Below are positions 43,491 through 53,380 of a stretch of DNA of 64,000 bases, one piece after another. The position numbers were made by a program, and so were the translations under genes. Below the pieces are notes generated by a model. The model had not been told where the DNA came from and ran no database searches. It saw nothing but the letters and a program-made list of their open reading frames with translations. Numbering within the stretch: position 1 is the first letter of the stretch; each line of letters starts with the position of its first letter. This DNA is from Priestia megaterium (GTDB lineage: Bacteria; Bacillota; Bacilli; Bacillales; Bacillaceae_H). The stretch lies in assembly GCF_023824195.1 (NCBI RefSeq), contig NZ_CP085442.1, positions 5,091,595 to 5,155,594 on the forward strand, written 5' to 3'.

Positions 43491-44850
43491 CACCAGGCGG
43501 CACTCCTGCGTCATCAAAGCGCCGCTCGAGATTAACGAATTTATTGTACTCTTTTACGAAAGCAAGCTGTACGGTTCCAACTGGACCGTTACGCTGCTTG
43601 GCTATAATAATCTCGATAATATTTTGATTTTCTGTATCTTTTTCATAATAGTCTTCACGATATAAGAAAGCTACGATATCAGCATCCTGCTCAATACTTC
43701 CTGATTCACGGATATCAGACATCATTGGTCGCTTATCTTGTCTCTGCTCTACCCCACGGGAAAGCTGTGATAAGGCGATAACAGGAACTTCTAATTCACG
43801 AGCTAAAGCTTTTAACGCACGAGAAATTTCAGATACTTCCTGCTGTCGGTTTTCTCCGCTTCGTCCATTTCCTTGAATAAGCTGTAAGTAGTCAATTAAA
43901 ATCATCCCAAGCCCGCCTTCTTGTTTCAAGCGACGACACTTAGAACGAATTTCACCTACTCGGATACCCGGTGTATCGTCAATATAAATCCCTGCATTGG
44001 ACAAAGATCCCATTGCCATAGTGAGCTTTCCCCAGTCATCAGCTGTAAGCGAACCTGTACGCAGCCTTTGTGCATCAATATTTCCTTCCGCACACAGCAT
44101 CCTCATAACAAGCTGCTGAGCACCCATCTCTAAACTGAAGATGGCTACGTTCTCATCCGTTTTCGTTGCAACGTTTTGCGCAATATTTAAGGCAAAAGCC
44201 GTTTTACCTACCGATGGTCGGGCCGCTACAATGATTAAATCATTTCGCTGGAACCCTGCTGTCATTCTATCTAAATCACTAAACCCGGTTGGGATACCTG
44301 TAATGTCACCTTTTCGATTATGAAGAACTTCGATATCATCGTACGTTTGTACAAGTACATCTTTGATATTTTGAAACACACCGCTGTTTTTACGCTGTGC
44401 TACTTCTAAAATGTTTTTTTCCGCTTCATTTAATAAAACTTCTACTTCGTCTTCCCTTGCATATCCTTCTGAAGCAATATGCGTTGCAGTACGAATTAAA
44501 CGGCGTAAAATCGACTTTTCTTCTACGATTTTACCGTAATACTCTACGTTTGCAGCCGTTGGAACAGAGTTAGCTAAATCACTTAAATACGATACGCCGC
44601 CAACTTCTTCTAAGATTTTTTGGTCAGCTAATTCAGACGTTACCGTTACCAAATCAACCGGTTCACCTTGGTCAGAAAGTTTCAGCATGCATGTAAAGAT
44701 TTTCTGGTGCGATGCCCGGTAAAAATCTTCAGGTATTAGCAGTTCAGATGCTAAGGTTAAAGAAGAAGGCTCTAAGAAAATGGCCCCTAATAGCGCTTGC
44801 TCTGCTTCAATATTCTGAGGCGGAAGACGATCAGCAAAAAGATCACTCAT
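43486..44850 (-). CDS. dnaB: Replicative DNA helicase
   Basis: A 454-residue hexameric 5'-3' helicase that unwinds DNA at the replication fork. N-terminal DnaB domain (residues about 12-110: PPQNIEAEQALLGAIF), C-terminal RecA-like domain with Walker A ARPSVGKTAFALN (about residue 210), FSLEMGAQQLVMRM, Walker B LIDYLQLIQG and ALSQLSRGVEQR. The B. subtilis orthologue is named dnaC. It follows rplI on the same strand, with an inverted repeat between them. Confidence 0.97.
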   Translation of the reverse strand: MSDLFADRLPPQNIEAEQALLGAIFLEPSSLTLASELLIPEDFYRASHQKIFTCMLKLSDQGEPVDLVTVTSELADQKILEEVGGVSYLSDLANSVPTAANVEYYGKIVEEKSILRRLIRTATHIASEGYAREDEVEVLLNEAEKNILEVAQRKNSGVFQNIKDVLVQTYDDIEVLHNRKGDITGIPTGFSDLDRMTAGFQRNDLIIVAARPSVGKTAFALNIAQNVATKTDENVAIFSLEMGAQQLVMRMLCAEGNIDAQRLRTGSLTADDWGKLTMAMGSLSNAGIYIDDTPGIRVGEIRSKCRRLKQEGGLGMILIDYLQLIQGNGRSGENRQQEVSEISRALKALARELEVPVIALSQLSRGVEQRQDKRPMMSDIRESGSIEQDADIVAFLYREDYYEKDTENQNIIEIIIAKQRNGPVGTVQLAFVKEYNKFVNLERRFDDAGVPPGA

Positions 44851-44899
44851 ATTTCTATGCCCCTCTTATATTCTTTCAGTATTTTCTTTCATCATAAAT

Positions 44900-44931
44900 G
44901 TTGGCGCGAACAAATACAAGTCCGCGCCAAC
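44900..44931 (-). terminator. GC-rich inverted repeat between rplI and dnaB
   Basis: Perfect 9-bp arms GTTGGCGCG/CGCGCCAAC with a 14-nt loop. The tail is AT-rich but not a T-run, so it may be a partial terminator or processing hairpin. Confidence 0.5.
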
Positions 44932-44966
44932 CCTTTATATTATTTACTTATTTCTCAATCTTACGT

Positions 44967-45416
44967 TTATTTTTGTTCAGTCACGTGTACCTTTACAGTA
45001 GCCGTTACTTCCGGATGTAATTTAACCGGTACATTTGTGTAGCCTAATGCGCGAATTGCATCATTTAATTCAATTTTACGCTTATCTACTTTAATTTTGT
45101 GCTTTTTCTTTAATTCTTCAGCAATTTGTTTGCTTGTGATAGAACCGAATAAACGGCCACCTTCACCAGATTTTGCTGTTAATTCAACTGTCAGTTCTTC
45201 AAGAGTTGCTTTTAACTCTTTGTTCGCTTGAAGTTCTGCAGCTGCATCTTTTTGCTCTCTATTTTTTTGTGCTTCTAATACTTTCACATTACCGCCTGTA
45301 GCTTCAACAGCATAACCATTTTTTAATAAGAAGTTATGTGCATAACCGTCTGAAACATTTTTCACTTCACCTTTTTTGCCTTTTCCTTTTACATCTTTTA
45401 AGAAAATTACTTTCAT
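44967..45416 (-). CDS. rplI: 50S ribosomal protein L9
   Basis: A 149-residue protein of the large subunit: N-terminal globular domain with [17 protein letters not shown] and [13 protein letters not shown], long connecting helix (about 40-75) and C-terminal domain with GGRLFGSIT. Its start overlaps the gdpP stop by 4 bp (ATGA), coupling a ribosomal protein to the c-di-AMP phosphodiesterase, the usual Firmicutes order. Confidence 0.97.
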   Translation of the reverse strand: MKVIFLKDVKGKGKKGEVKNVSDGYAHNFLLKNGYAVEATGGNVKVLEAQKNREQKDAAAELQANKELKATLEELTVELTAKSGEGGRLFGSITSKQIAEELKKKHKIKVDKRKIELNDAIRALGYTNVPVKLHPEVTATVKVHVTEQK

Positions 45417-47386
45417 GATTTTTTACCTCCATCTAAGTACTCATCAATTGCTTGTTTAAGCCGTTCTTCAGCTTCATCCAAACTAATGTCTTGAAGCTGA
45501 GTAGCAGCATTCGTTAAGTGGCCTCCGCCTTGGAGGCTTTCCATAATAACTTGTACATTGATATCTCCAAGCGATCTAGCACTAATGCCAATTAGATTAT
45601 CCCGTCGCTTAGAAATAACAAACGAAGCAACCACTCCGCTGATTGAAAGCAGCGTATCTGCAGCTTGCGCAATTAACACTTGATCATACATTTTGTTTGG
45701 TTCAGCTCGTGAAATAGCAATACCTGCTGTATAAATCTCTGCATGTTCAATAAAGCGTGCTCGCTGTACATATTGCGTGATATCTTCTTTTAAAAACTTT
45801 TGAACAAGAACCGTGTCTGCGCCTTGAGAACGTAAAAAGGACGCTGCATCAAACGTACGAGATCCCGTGCGTAATGTAAAGCTTTTTGTATCGACAATAA
45901 TACCGGCTAAAAGTGCTGTTGCTTCTAGCATATCAATTTTAAATCGTTTTGGCTGGTATTCAAGAAGCTCAGTAACGAGTTCTGCTGTCGAGGAAGCATA
46001 TGGCTCCATATAGACAAGAAGAGGATCTTCGATAAAGTCTTCTCCTCGTCTATGATGATCAATGACCACGACATTTTCAATACGATTTAATAACCTTTCT
46101 TCAATAACGAGCGATGGCTTATGCGTATCTACTACTACTAAAAGAGTATCATCGCTCACAAGATTTAAGGCTTCTTCAGGCGTAATAAATCGTTCCCACA
46201 GGCCTTCTTTCTTTTTAATTTCTTCTAGCATTCGCTGAACGCCTGTATCAATATGATCAGGATCTAATACGATAAAACCGTCTTTCTGATTTACTTGCGC
46301 TACTTTTAATATCCCAATAGCAGCTCCTACAGCATCCATATCCGGATACTTATGACCCATGATAATCACTTTTCCACTCTCTGTAATGAGCTCTTTTAAC
46401 GCGTGAGAAATAACTCTTGCACGCACGCGCGTCCGTTTTTCCATTGGGTTTGTCTTGCCCCCAAAGAATTTCACTTTTCCATTCGGCTGTTTAATCGCTA
46501 CTTGATCTCCACCTCGACCTAAGGCCAAATCCAAGCTAGATTGAGCTAAAGCACCCAGCTCAGGTAAATCAGCAGCACCAGCTCCGATACCGATGCTCAA
46601 TGTAAGCGGTATATTTTGTTTAGACGTCTCTTCTCGAACTTGGTCTAAGATAGAAAATTTGCTTCGCTCTAAATGAATTAAGATTTGTTCATTCATAATC
46701 GCAATAAATTTCTCAGAAGACGTACGTTTAATAAAAATACCGTATTCTTGAGCCCAACTATTTAACATAGAGGTTACTTGGCTATTCAAGTTACTTTTAA
46801 CTTGATCATCCATTCCTTGCGTTAGTTCATCATAATTATCTAAAAAGATAATACCTAAACTTGTTCGTTCTTCTTCATACAATTTTTCGATTTCTATTTG
46901 CTCTGTAATATCAAAGAAGTACAGTAAGCGCTCGTCTCGTTTAATCACCACTTTAAATTTCCGATCATGCAACGTGACAACTTCTGTTTCCACTTCTTGT
47001 TTGATCAGTGGAATAATACTTTCGGCTACATCGTATAATGATCTTCCCACTAGTGTGTCTTCACCCAGACAAGATGCTAGAAAAGGATTGGTCCATTCAA
47101 TTTGATATTCATCATTAAACAGCATAATCCCAATCGGCATTTCCATTAATGCCTCTTCGCCTACTTTTTTCAGCCGATGAGACAGCATTGAAATATAAGT
47201 TTCAAACTCATCGGACAGCATTCGCTCCATTCTCATGTATAGAAAAAGACAGGCTAATAGTAATATAAAGCCTATCATTCCTATGATCCAATTATGATAG
47301 GTCACGATACCTACTAAAATCAGAGCTATACTATACAATGAGTAAAATGGATAGCGAATGACGTTCTTTTTTGTAAAGACAGGCAT
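45413..47386 (-). CDS. gdpP: Cyclic-di-AMP phosphodiesterase GdpP
   Basis: A 657-residue membrane enzyme: two N-terminal helices (about 12-55), a PAS-like heme-binding region (about 80-150), a degenerate GGDEF domain (about 170-300), then DHH ([37 protein letters not shown]) and DHHA1 with [11 protein letters not shown]. It hydrolyses c-di-AMP and so affects K+ balance, wall stress and beta-lactam tolerance. It lies between yybS and rplI, as yybT does in B. subtilis. Confidence 0.96.
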   Translation of the reverse strand: MPVFTKKNVIRYPFYSLYSIALILVGIVTYHNWIIGMIGFILLLACLFLYMRMERMLSDEFETYISMLSHRLKKVGEEALMEMPIGIMLFNDEYQIEWTNPFLASCLGEDTLVGRSLYDVAESIIPLIKQEVETEVVTLHDRKFKVVIKRDERLLYFFDITEQIEIEKLYEEERTSLGIIFLDNYDELTQGMDDQVKSNLNSQVTSMLNSWAQEYGIFIKRTSSEKFIAIMNEQILIHLERSKFSILDQVREETSKQNIPLTLSIGIGAGAADLPELGALAQSSLDLALGRGGDQVAIKQPNGKVKFFGGKTNPMEKRTRVRARVISHALKELITESGKVIIMGHKYPDMDAVGAAIGILKVAQVNQKDGFIVLDPDHIDTGVQRMLEEIKKKEGLWERFITPEEALNLVSDDTLLVVVDTHKPSLVIEERLLNRIENVVVIDHHRRGEDFIEDPLLVYMEPYASSTAELVTELLEYQPKRFKIDMLEATALLAGIIVDTKSFTLRTGSRTFDAASFLRSQGADTVLVQKFLKEDITQYVQRARFIEHAEIYTAGIAISRAEPNKMYDQVLIAQAADTLLSISGVVASFVISKRRDNLIGISARSLGDINVQVIMESLQGGGHLTNAATQLQDISLDEAEERLKQAIDEYLDGGKKS

Positions 47387-47422
47387 CCATTTCAGCTCCT
47401 ACTTTTTTAAGTTCCACAATAT

Positions 47423-48367
47423 CTACTTTTTTGTGTCTAATTGTTTTCTTAAATTAAATCCTAAATCAATTATACCTAAGATGCGCACAATTTGAAGGAT
47501 AATTGGAATAATTAATGCTAAAATTGTTACAACAATTGGAATTGCTTTGGCATACCCTTTTTGATGTGAGAAATAGAAAATAAAAGAGATCCCTTGTAAC
47601 ACTACTAGCATTTGCAGTCCCATCACGATGTTGATAATAGCTATGTACATAAATGTACCTTGTTCAATATTAAAAGATGGGAAGGATAAGATTAATGCAA
47701 TCAAATAATACCATAGAATACTTTTAGGAAGTTTAAATTCACGAAAAGGCGGGAATGCTTGCACCTCATAACCTGTTCTTTTAAGAATAGGCGTAGCAAT
47801 AAACTGAGAGAAAAAGGCCAGAATAACTCCGCCCATAACAATTAATAGAGGCAACAGATTTTTAAACATATCAAATGCATCTCTCATTTGGTCAATTTGA
47901 GATTCCTTAACGTCTTGTCCTAAACTTTTCATCATTTCAATACTTTGATTAATCGATTGATCTAAAGCATTATTTATTTGCTCCATTAAATTAACATTAA
48001 AAATGACATTTGCTCCTACGAACAATAAAAGTAAACCTAAACTAAATGCAACCGTGCCGCCTAGTAAAATGGTATACCTTTTTTGTTTTTGTCGGTAAAG
48101 CATTCCTATTGCTAATCCACCAATACCAAATACAAATGTAAAAGGAAGAGTCAACACATTTCCAAATAACAAAGTCAATAACAACCCTACTACTAAAAAT
48201 AATATTGCCTTTTTCCACCCATGACGAACGGTATACACAATAAATGGAACAGCTAGCGCTAGTTGAAAAATGGTTCCCACAACAGGTATGTATAGTGAAA
48301 AAAGCAACAGCGCCACAAACAGCGCTAAAAGAGCTGCTCCTTCTGTAATATATCGAATTCCTTTCAC
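47423..48367 (-). CDS. yybS: DUF2232 membrane protein YybS
   Basis: A 314-residue protein with about eight hydrophobic helices and no recognised catalytic motif. It belongs to the DUF2232 family found directly upstream of gdpP in Bacillus. Resemblance to S-component-like transporters has been suggested for such families, but no substrate is evident. It is separated from gdpP by 36 bp and probably shares its transcript. Confidence 0.88.
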   Translation of the reverse strand: MKGIRYITEGAALLALFVALLLFSLYIPVVGTIFQLALAVPFIVYTVRHGWKKAILFLVVGLLLTLLFGNVLTLPFTFVFGIGGLAIGMLYRQKQKRYTILLGGTVAFSLGLLLLFVGANVIFNVNLMEQINNALDQSINQSIEMMKSLGQDVKESQIDQMRDAFDMFKNLLPLLIVMGGVILAFFSQFIATPILKRTGYEVQAFPPFREFKLPKSILWYYLIALILSFPSFNIEQGTFMYIAIINIVMGLQMLVVLQGISFIFYFSHQKGYAKAIPIVVTILALIIPIILQIVRILGIIDLGFNLRKQLDTKK

Positions 48368-48457
48368 AACTTCACCTCGTTGATATAGACTATTATTTAT
48401 TTTATCGATTCAATTCATAAGAAGCAACTATTTGGCAAAAGAGCACCTATGTAATGT

Positions 48458-48495
48458 AAAAAGAGGCAGTAAGGGAATCCTTACTGCCTCTTTTT
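48458..48495 (-). terminator. Terminator of the rpsF-ssb-rpsR operon
   Basis: 17-nt arms AAAAAGAGGCAGTAAGG and its exact complement with loop GAAT, ending in T residues. It follows rpsR. Confidence 0.93.
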
Positions 48496-48505
48496 ATACC
48501 GTTCA

Positions 48506-48745
48506 TTATTCACCAGAAACATATGGTAATAATGCCATTTGACGAGCGCGTTTGATAGCGATCGTTAATTTACGTTGGTATTTAGCGCTTGTTCCAGTTA
48601 CACGACGAGGTAAAATTTTACCACGCTCTGAAACGAATTTTTTAAGCATATCTACATCTTTGTAATCGATGTGAGTGATGCCGTTTGCTGTGAAGAAACA
48701 AACTTTACGACGTCTGTTGCGTCCACCTTTACGTCCACCTGCCAT
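48506..48745 (-). CDS. rpsR: 30S ribosomal protein S18
   Basis: A 79-residue basic protein with [22 protein letters not shown] (in part) and [17 protein letters not shown]. It binds S6 on the platform of the 30S subunit. Last gene of rpsF-ssb-rpsR; an S6:S18 complex may regulate the operon through the leader described at 49657-49692. Confidence 0.97.
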   Translation of the reverse strand: MAGGRKGGRNRRRKVCFFTANGITHIDYKDVDMLKKFVSERGKILPRRVTGTSAKYQRKLTIAIKRARQMALLPYVSGE

Positions 48746-48811
48746 TTTGATACGCCTCCTTCCGCTTAAAAGTTTCTATAAAATTTTATACTCCGGATAA
48801 TCTACTGCGAA

Positions 48812-49312
48812 TTAAAACGGTAAATCGTCATCTGAAATGTCAATTGTCTCGCCATTATTTGCAAATGGATCATCATCAACGCGAGTATAACCTTGATTAC
48901 CTGAGTTACGGTTCTGATTATCTCCAAATGGAGAGCCTTGTCCAGATCCTCCAGTGTTAGCAAAGTTACTGCGTTGCGTATCCCCACCGCCACTTTTCGG
49001 CTCTAAAAATTGCACACTTTCCGCTACAACTTCCGTTACGTATACGCGACGACCGTCTTGTCCTTCGTAACTGCGAGATTGTAGTCGACCATCAACACCA
49101 GCTAAACTTCCTTTTTTAAGGAAATTCGCTGCATTTTCAGCCTGACGACGCCATACAACACAGTTGATGAAGTCAGCTTCACGTTCACCTTGCTGATTTG
49201 TAAATGTGCGGTTTACCGCTAAAGTGAATGTTGCAACCGCTGCTCCACTCGGGGTATAACGTAATTCAGGATCTTTGGTTAAGCGTCCTACGAGAATTAC
49301 GCGATTCATCAT
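48812..49312 (-). CDS. ssb: Single-stranded DNA-binding protein SsbA
   Basis: A 166-residue protein with an N-terminal OB fold ([59 protein letters not shown]), a Gly/Asn/Gln-rich linker and the acidic tip DISDDDLPF that recruits replication partners. Start: ATG at 49312 lies 8 nt after AAGGAG; the frame is open 3 codons further. It lies between the two ribosomal protein genes, the conserved Bacillus arrangement. Confidence 0.97.
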   Translation of the reverse strand: MMNRVILVGRLTKDPELRYTPSGAAVATFTLAVNRTFTNQQGEREADFINCVVWRRQAENAANFLKKGSLAGVDGRLQSRSYEGQDGRRVYVTEVVAESVQFLEPKSGGGDTQRSNFANTGGSGQGSPFGDNQNRNSGNQGYTRVDDDPFANNGETIDISDDDLPF

Positions 49313-49359
49313 CAGAACCACTCCTTAAGGAAATAAAACCCATTTATTTAAACGTTTAA

Positions 49360-49647
49360 TTATGCTTCTTGTTTAACAACGATATGACGGATAATGTCTT
49401 CGTTGATTTTCGCAAGACGATCAAATTCAGAAACTGCTTCTGAAGTAGCCGCCACGTCAAGAATCATGTAGTAACCGTCACGGAAATCATTGATTTCGTA
49501 TGCTAAACGACGTTTACCCCATTCTTTAACATTTGCGATTTCAGCACCATTATCAGTTAATACGCCGTTGAAGCGCTCAACTAATGCTTTCTTTGCTTCG
49601 TCATCAATGCTTGGACGGATGATGTACATTACTTCATACTTTCTCAT
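49360..49647 (-). CDS. rpsF: 30S ribosomal protein S6
   Basis: A 95-residue protein beginning [20 protein letters not shown] with [17 protein letters not shown]. Start at 49647 follows AAAGGAGGTGACAGTG; the open frame runs further upstream through the leader and is not coding there. First gene of rpsF-ssb-rpsR. Confidence 0.97.
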   Translation of the reverse strand: MRKYEVMYIIRPSIDDEAKKALVERFNGVLTDNGAEIANVKEWGKRRLAYEINDFRDGYYMILDVAATSEAVSEFDRLAKINEDIIRHIVVKQEA

Positions 49648-49656
49648 CACTGTCAC

Positions 49657-49724
49657 CTCCTTTTGGTCTAACGGCCCGAAACGGGCAAGGAGCAATAAAA
49701 TATTACTCACGAATTAAAATTATA
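49657..49724 (-). promoter_or_regulatory. rpsF promoter and S6:S18-type leader
   Basis: Minus strand: extended -10 TGCTATAAT (TATAAT 49724-49719). In the short leader CTCCTT (49692-49687) can pair with the Shine-Dalgarno AAGGAG (49662-49657), enclosing the hairpin GCCCG-TTT-CGGGC (49686-49674) followed by a CCG triplet. A CCG next to a hairpin is the feature reported for S6:S18 autoregulatory leaders. The pairing is by eye. Confidence 0.6.
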
Positions 49725-49798
49725 GCATACTACTATAGGCAAAGCAATATGCATTGCGGGCTGTTTCGTAAATATACGCTAATATTTTCGCCAACGAC

Positions 49799-49832
49799 AA
49801 AAGCCGAAAGAAGATATCTTCTTTCGGCTTTT
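49799..49832 (-). terminator. Terminator of ychF
   Basis: Perfect 34-nt palindrome, arms AAAAGCCGAAAGAAGAT and complement, ending in Ts, between ychF and the rpsF promoter. Confidence 0.9.
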
Positions 49833-49836
49833 AATC

Positions 49837-50937
49837 TTATACGTTAAAGCGGAAATGCATAACGTCTCCGTCTTTTACGATGTATTCTTTTCCTTCTAAA
49901 CGTACTTTTCCAGCTTCACGAGCTGCTCCCATTGTTTTGGCAGCTAATAAATCCTCGTATGACACCGTTTCTGCACGAATAAACCCACGTTCAAAATCTG
50001 TATGAATAATACCTGCACACTCAGGAGCTTTCATACCTTGTGTAAACGTCCACGCGCGTACTTCTTGCTCACCAGCTGTAAAGTACGTAGCTAATCCAAG
50101 TAAATCGTACGCTGCACGTACAAGCTGATCTAGACCTGACTGTTCAATGCCTAGTTCTTCAAGGAACATTGCTTTTTCTTCTCCTTCAAGTTCAGCAATT
50201 TCAGATTCAATGCGTGCGCAAACAACAATTACTTCTGCACCTTCACTTGCCGCATACTCACGCACTTTTGCTACATATTCGTTAGCAGATGCATCGGCTA
50301 CTTCATCTTCAGAAACGTTTGCTACATAAAGAATAGGTTTGATCGTTAGCAAATGAAATTGTTTTACTAATTTCATTTGTTCTTCTGTAAATGATACAGC
50401 ACGAGCTGGCTGATCACTTTCAAATGCATTCTTTAGTTTCTCTAGAATTTCGTATTCATACATTGCTTCTTTATCTTTTTGTTTAGCCATTTTTTGAACA
50501 CGGCCAATACGCTTCTCTACCGTTTCTAAATCTGCTAAAATCAACTCTAAATTAATTGTTTCAATATCTGAAATAGGATCTACTTTTCCTGAAACGTGCG
50601 TGATGTTTTCATCTTCAAAACAACGCACAACGTGACAAATTGCATCTACTTCTCGAATATGAGATAAGAATTTATTTCCCAGTCCTTCACCTTTACTAGC
50701 ACCCTTTACGATTCCAGCGATATCTGTGAATTCAAATGCTGTTGGAATTGTTTTTTTAGGTTTTACAAGCTCTGTAAGTTTTTGAAGACGATGATCAGGT
50801 ACTTCTACAATACCTACGTTAGGATCAATCGTACAGAAAGGGTAGTTCGCAGATTCTGCGCCCGCTTGTGTAATTGCATTAAATAATGTTGATTTTCCAA
50901 CGTTAGGAAGACCAACAATTCCAGCTGTTAAAGCCAT
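49837..50937 (-). CDS. ychF: Redox-regulated ATPase YchF (OBG family)
   Basis: A 366-residue P-loop protein with GLPNVGKSTLFNAIT (G1), DIAGIVKGASKGEGLGNKFL (G3 switch region) and a C-terminal TGS domain (FTAGEQEVRAWTF to the end). YchF proteins hydrolyse ATP rather than GTP and act in stress responses and translation. Start: ATG at 50937 (MALTAGIVG) follows GAGGAG; two in-frame codons further upstream precede the ribosome-binding site spacing. B. subtilis orthologue YyaF. Confidence 0.95.
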   Translation of the reverse strand: MALTAGIVGLPNVGKSTLFNAITQAGAESANYPFCTIDPNVGIVEVPDHRLQKLTELVKPKKTIPTAFEFTDIAGIVKGASKGEGLGNKFLSHIREVDAICHVVRCFEDENITHVSGKVDPISDIETINLELILADLETVEKRIGRVQKMAKQKDKEAMYEYEILEKLKNAFESDQPARAVSFTEEQMKLVKQFHLLTIKPILYVANVSEDEVADASANEYVAKVREYAASEGAEVIVVCARIESEIAELEGEEKAMFLEELGIEQSGLDQLVRAAYDLLGLATYFTAGEQEVRAWTFTQGMKAPECAGIIHTDFERGFIRAETVSYEDLLAAKTMGAAREAGKVRLEGKEYIVKDGDVMHFRFNV

Positions 50938-51093
50938 ATATTTATTCACTCCTCTTTATATATCCGAAACAAGTTAACCTGTCACAATTATAGTGAGTCA
51001 ACTTTTGAAATACAAGTTTGATAAAGAACCTTTAACCGCATGGCGTTAAGGTGCTTCATTTTGTCCCACCTTACAGTATAAGGCATAAACATA

Positions 51094-51120
51094 GAAAATG
51101 CATGAGGTTATTCCTCATGC
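51094..51120 (-). terminator. Possible terminator overlapping the DUF951 stop
   Basis: GCATGAGG/CCTCATGC with 5-nt loop, followed on the minus strand by ATTTTCTATGTTTATG. Confidence 0.5.
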
Positions 51121-51305
51121 TTTACAAGAATTTTTTTCATTTTACGTGCAAAATCACGTCTTGGAATCATTACGCTATGACCGCAGCCTTCACATTTAAT
51201 ACGAATATCCATTCCCATTCGAATGATTTTCCATTCATTTGTACCGCAAGGATGAGGTTTTTTCATTTCCACAACGTCATTTAAACCAAATTCTTTTTCC
51301 GTCAT
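51108..51305 (-). CDS. DUF951 family protein (YyzM)
   Basis: A 65-residue protein with FGLNDVVEMKKPHPCG, IIRMGMDIRIKCEGCGHSVMIPR, a conserved three-Cys pattern and His suggesting a small metal-binding fold. DUF951 is found next to ychF or mscS in many Firmicutes. Function unknown. It lies 14 bp after the mscS gene, probably in the same operon. Confidence 0.92.
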   Translation of the reverse strand: MTEKEFGLNDVVEMKKPHPCGTNEWKIIRMGMDIRIKCEGCGHSVMIPRRDFARKMKKILVKHEE

Positions 51306-51319
51306 CAGCTCTCTCCTCC

Positions 51320-52213
51320 TTATTTCCCTTTCAACGTCGACGAATGCTGTGCTTCTTCTGTACGATTATACATAACCATACGAGGAAATGGAACTTCAAT
51401 GCCATGTTCATTTAGCCTTGTACGCACTTCTTTACGAATCATACGAGAAATATGGAAATGTCTCATTGGTTTTACTTCGCTTGTAATCCTCATTGTGACT
51501 TCAGTTGCATGGATATTTTGAACCCCCAGCAATTCAGGAGTTTTAACCATATCTTCATAGCGGCTTGGCAATTCTTCTAAGAGCTCTAAAATCACTTGTT
51601 CTGCTTTTTGTATGTTTTCTTCATAAGAAATGCTTACATCAACGAAAGCTACGCTGTTATGTAAAGAAAAATTAGTGACCTCCACAATACTGCCATTGGG
51701 CAAAATATTAATTTCGCCGGTCCAACTCTTAATCTTTGTTGTTCGCAACCCAATTTCTTCCACAGTTCCTTCAAATGTTCCTACTCGAACATAATCGCCA
51801 ACGGAGAACTGATCTTCAAAGATAATAAAAAACCCCGTGATGATGTCTTTCACTAAGTTTTGAGCACCAAACCCTACCGCGAGCCCTACGATTCCAGCCC
51901 CCGCTAGCAATCCACGGACATCTACCGATAATGTTTCTAAAATCATAACTCCCGCAACGAAATAAATAGCATAAGAAAAAACATTCTGAAGCAAGCGGAC
52001 CATCGTAGCTTCTCGTCGCTCAGAAATACGCAGAGGGCTATTTGTGCGAACCTCTACAAATTTATTTAACGCTTGCTTTCCAATCCGAATTAAAAACATG
52101 GAAATAAGCAGAATCAACAGAATTTTTATAAATCCCTCTCCAATATGTGCCCACGTTTCTTCTTGAAAAAATGGCTCAAACACGTTCTTAAAAACTGACT
52201 TCAACGAATTCAT
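51320..52213 (-). CDS. Small-conductance mechanosensitive channel (MscS family)
   Basis: A 297-residue membrane protein with three N-terminal helices, the pore-lining segment AGAGIVGLAVGFGAQNLVKDIITG (TM3, Ala/Gly-rich, in part) and the MscS beta domain GDYVRVGTFEGTVEEIGLRTTKIKSWTGE. It opens on membrane tension to release solutes on hypo-osmotic shock. Related to B. subtilis YkuT. An operon with the DUF951 gene is likely. Confidence 0.93.
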   Translation of the reverse strand: MNSLKSVFKNVFEPFFQEETWAHIGEGFIKILLILLISMFLIRIGKQALNKFVEVRTNSPLRISERREATMVRLLQNVFSYAIYFVAGVMILETLSVDVRGLLAGAGIVGLAVGFGAQNLVKDIITGFFIIFEDQFSVGDYVRVGTFEGTVEEIGLRTTKIKSWTGEINILPNGSIVEVTNFSLHNSVAFVDVSISYEENIQKAEQVILELLEELPSRYEDMVKTPELLGVQNIHATEVTMRITSEVKPMRHFHISRMIRKEVRTRLNEHGIEVPFPRMVMYNRTEEAQHSSTLKGK

Positions 52214-52280
52214 ACTACATGTAGCTCCTATCGTAACATAATCTACATACGAGAAAGTTTTAATCTATTGTAGCAAGTTT

Positions 52281-53294
52281 CTACGAACTTTTGTAGCGAT
52301 TTCGAAATGGATACAATAGAACGGCTGTTACTAAAAATAAATTGACGATTCCATACATTGGATACAAAACGGCAATCAAAGTAGAAAAACCTAACTTTGT
52401 AAAGGGAATCATTAAAAGTAGCCAGCAGGCTGCCAGTTTCCAAAGAGATTGCACCTTTTCAGTATGAAAACGCGCGGTCAGTCCTAAGATTCCCGATACG
52501 GCTGTTGTATAAATTGCAATGAGCAAAACAATGCTCATTAAAAACAGCATCGTATAAGGGAAGTCTTTAAGAATGGCGAATAATGGAATTTCATAAGAGG
52601 AAAGAAGGCCTGAAACTTGAATAAGCGATTCATTATAAATAAAGGAGAGCCCTCCTAATAAAAAACCACTGCCAACACTTGCAATATAAATCTCTTTTTT
52701 GCTTTTAATTTCCTTTCCAATTGTAGATAATACCGCGACAAGAGGAAGAATATTTAAAGCCGTAAAGGTAAAAGCAGCAGGCCAATTATGCTGAAGATGC
52801 CAATCAGTTACTCCAGGATGACGTAAAACAAATGTAAGAAGTACGCCAGCTAGTCCAATCATTAAGATTGGCATAACGAAAGAATTGATAGAAAGAAGCC
52901 CATTTAATCCTCTTGAAAAAACAAAGACGATAAACGCACTAAGAGCGCCAATTCCCCACCAGTAAGGAACATGCCACATTTCCAATGTCGCCCCACCGCC
53001 CGCGATCATAATCACCGTCGTCGTGAACAAATAAAAAACGATTAAAACATCGTAGGCTGCAGCCCATCTCTTTCCTATTAATTCAATTAGTACTGGGTAA
53101 AATTGATTGGTTCGGTAGCGATAGCTGATTTGCATAATCACATTGCAAGAAATCGCAAAAATAATAGAAAATAGAAAAATAGCAAGTCCGCTTTCTTCGC
53201 CAAAAAACTGCCATAGCTCCCTCCCTGAAGCATATCCAGCGCCTATCATGGTTCCCATAATTAAAAATATCCATTTACATCCTGCTCCCCACAT
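52281..53294 (-). CDS. YkvI-family membrane protein
   Basis: A 337-residue protein with about ten helices beginning MWGAGCKWIFLIMGTMIGAGYASGRELWQFF. GAGYASGRE is a hallmark of the YkvI group, distant relatives of APC-type amino-acid transporters. It may transport an amino acid or related compound; nothing in the sequence fixes the substrate. It is divergent from yyaC, 87 bp apart. Confidence 0.85.
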   Translation of the reverse strand: MWGAGCKWIFLIMGTMIGAGYASGRELWQFFGEESGLAIFLFSIIFAISCNVIMQISYRYRTNQFYPVLIELIGKRWAAAYDVLIVFYLFTTTVIMIAGGGATLEMWHVPYWWGIGALSAFIVFVFSRGLNGLLSINSFVMPILMIGLAGVLLTFVLRHPGVTDWHLQHNWPAAFTFTALNILPLVAVLSTIGKEIKSKKEIYIASVGSGFLLGGLSFIYNESLIQVSGLLSSYEIPLFAILKDFPYTMLFLMSIVLLIAIYTTAVSGILGLTARFHTEKVQSLWKLAACWLLLMIPFTKLGFSTLIAVLYPMYGIVNLFLVTAVLLYPFRNRYKSS

Positions 53295-53380
53295 CGATTT
53301 TCCCCCAATCCATGAAATATATGTATAGAATCTTCAAAATCTTCGTATACTGTTACTATTATGTATAAGGAGTGGACCCT

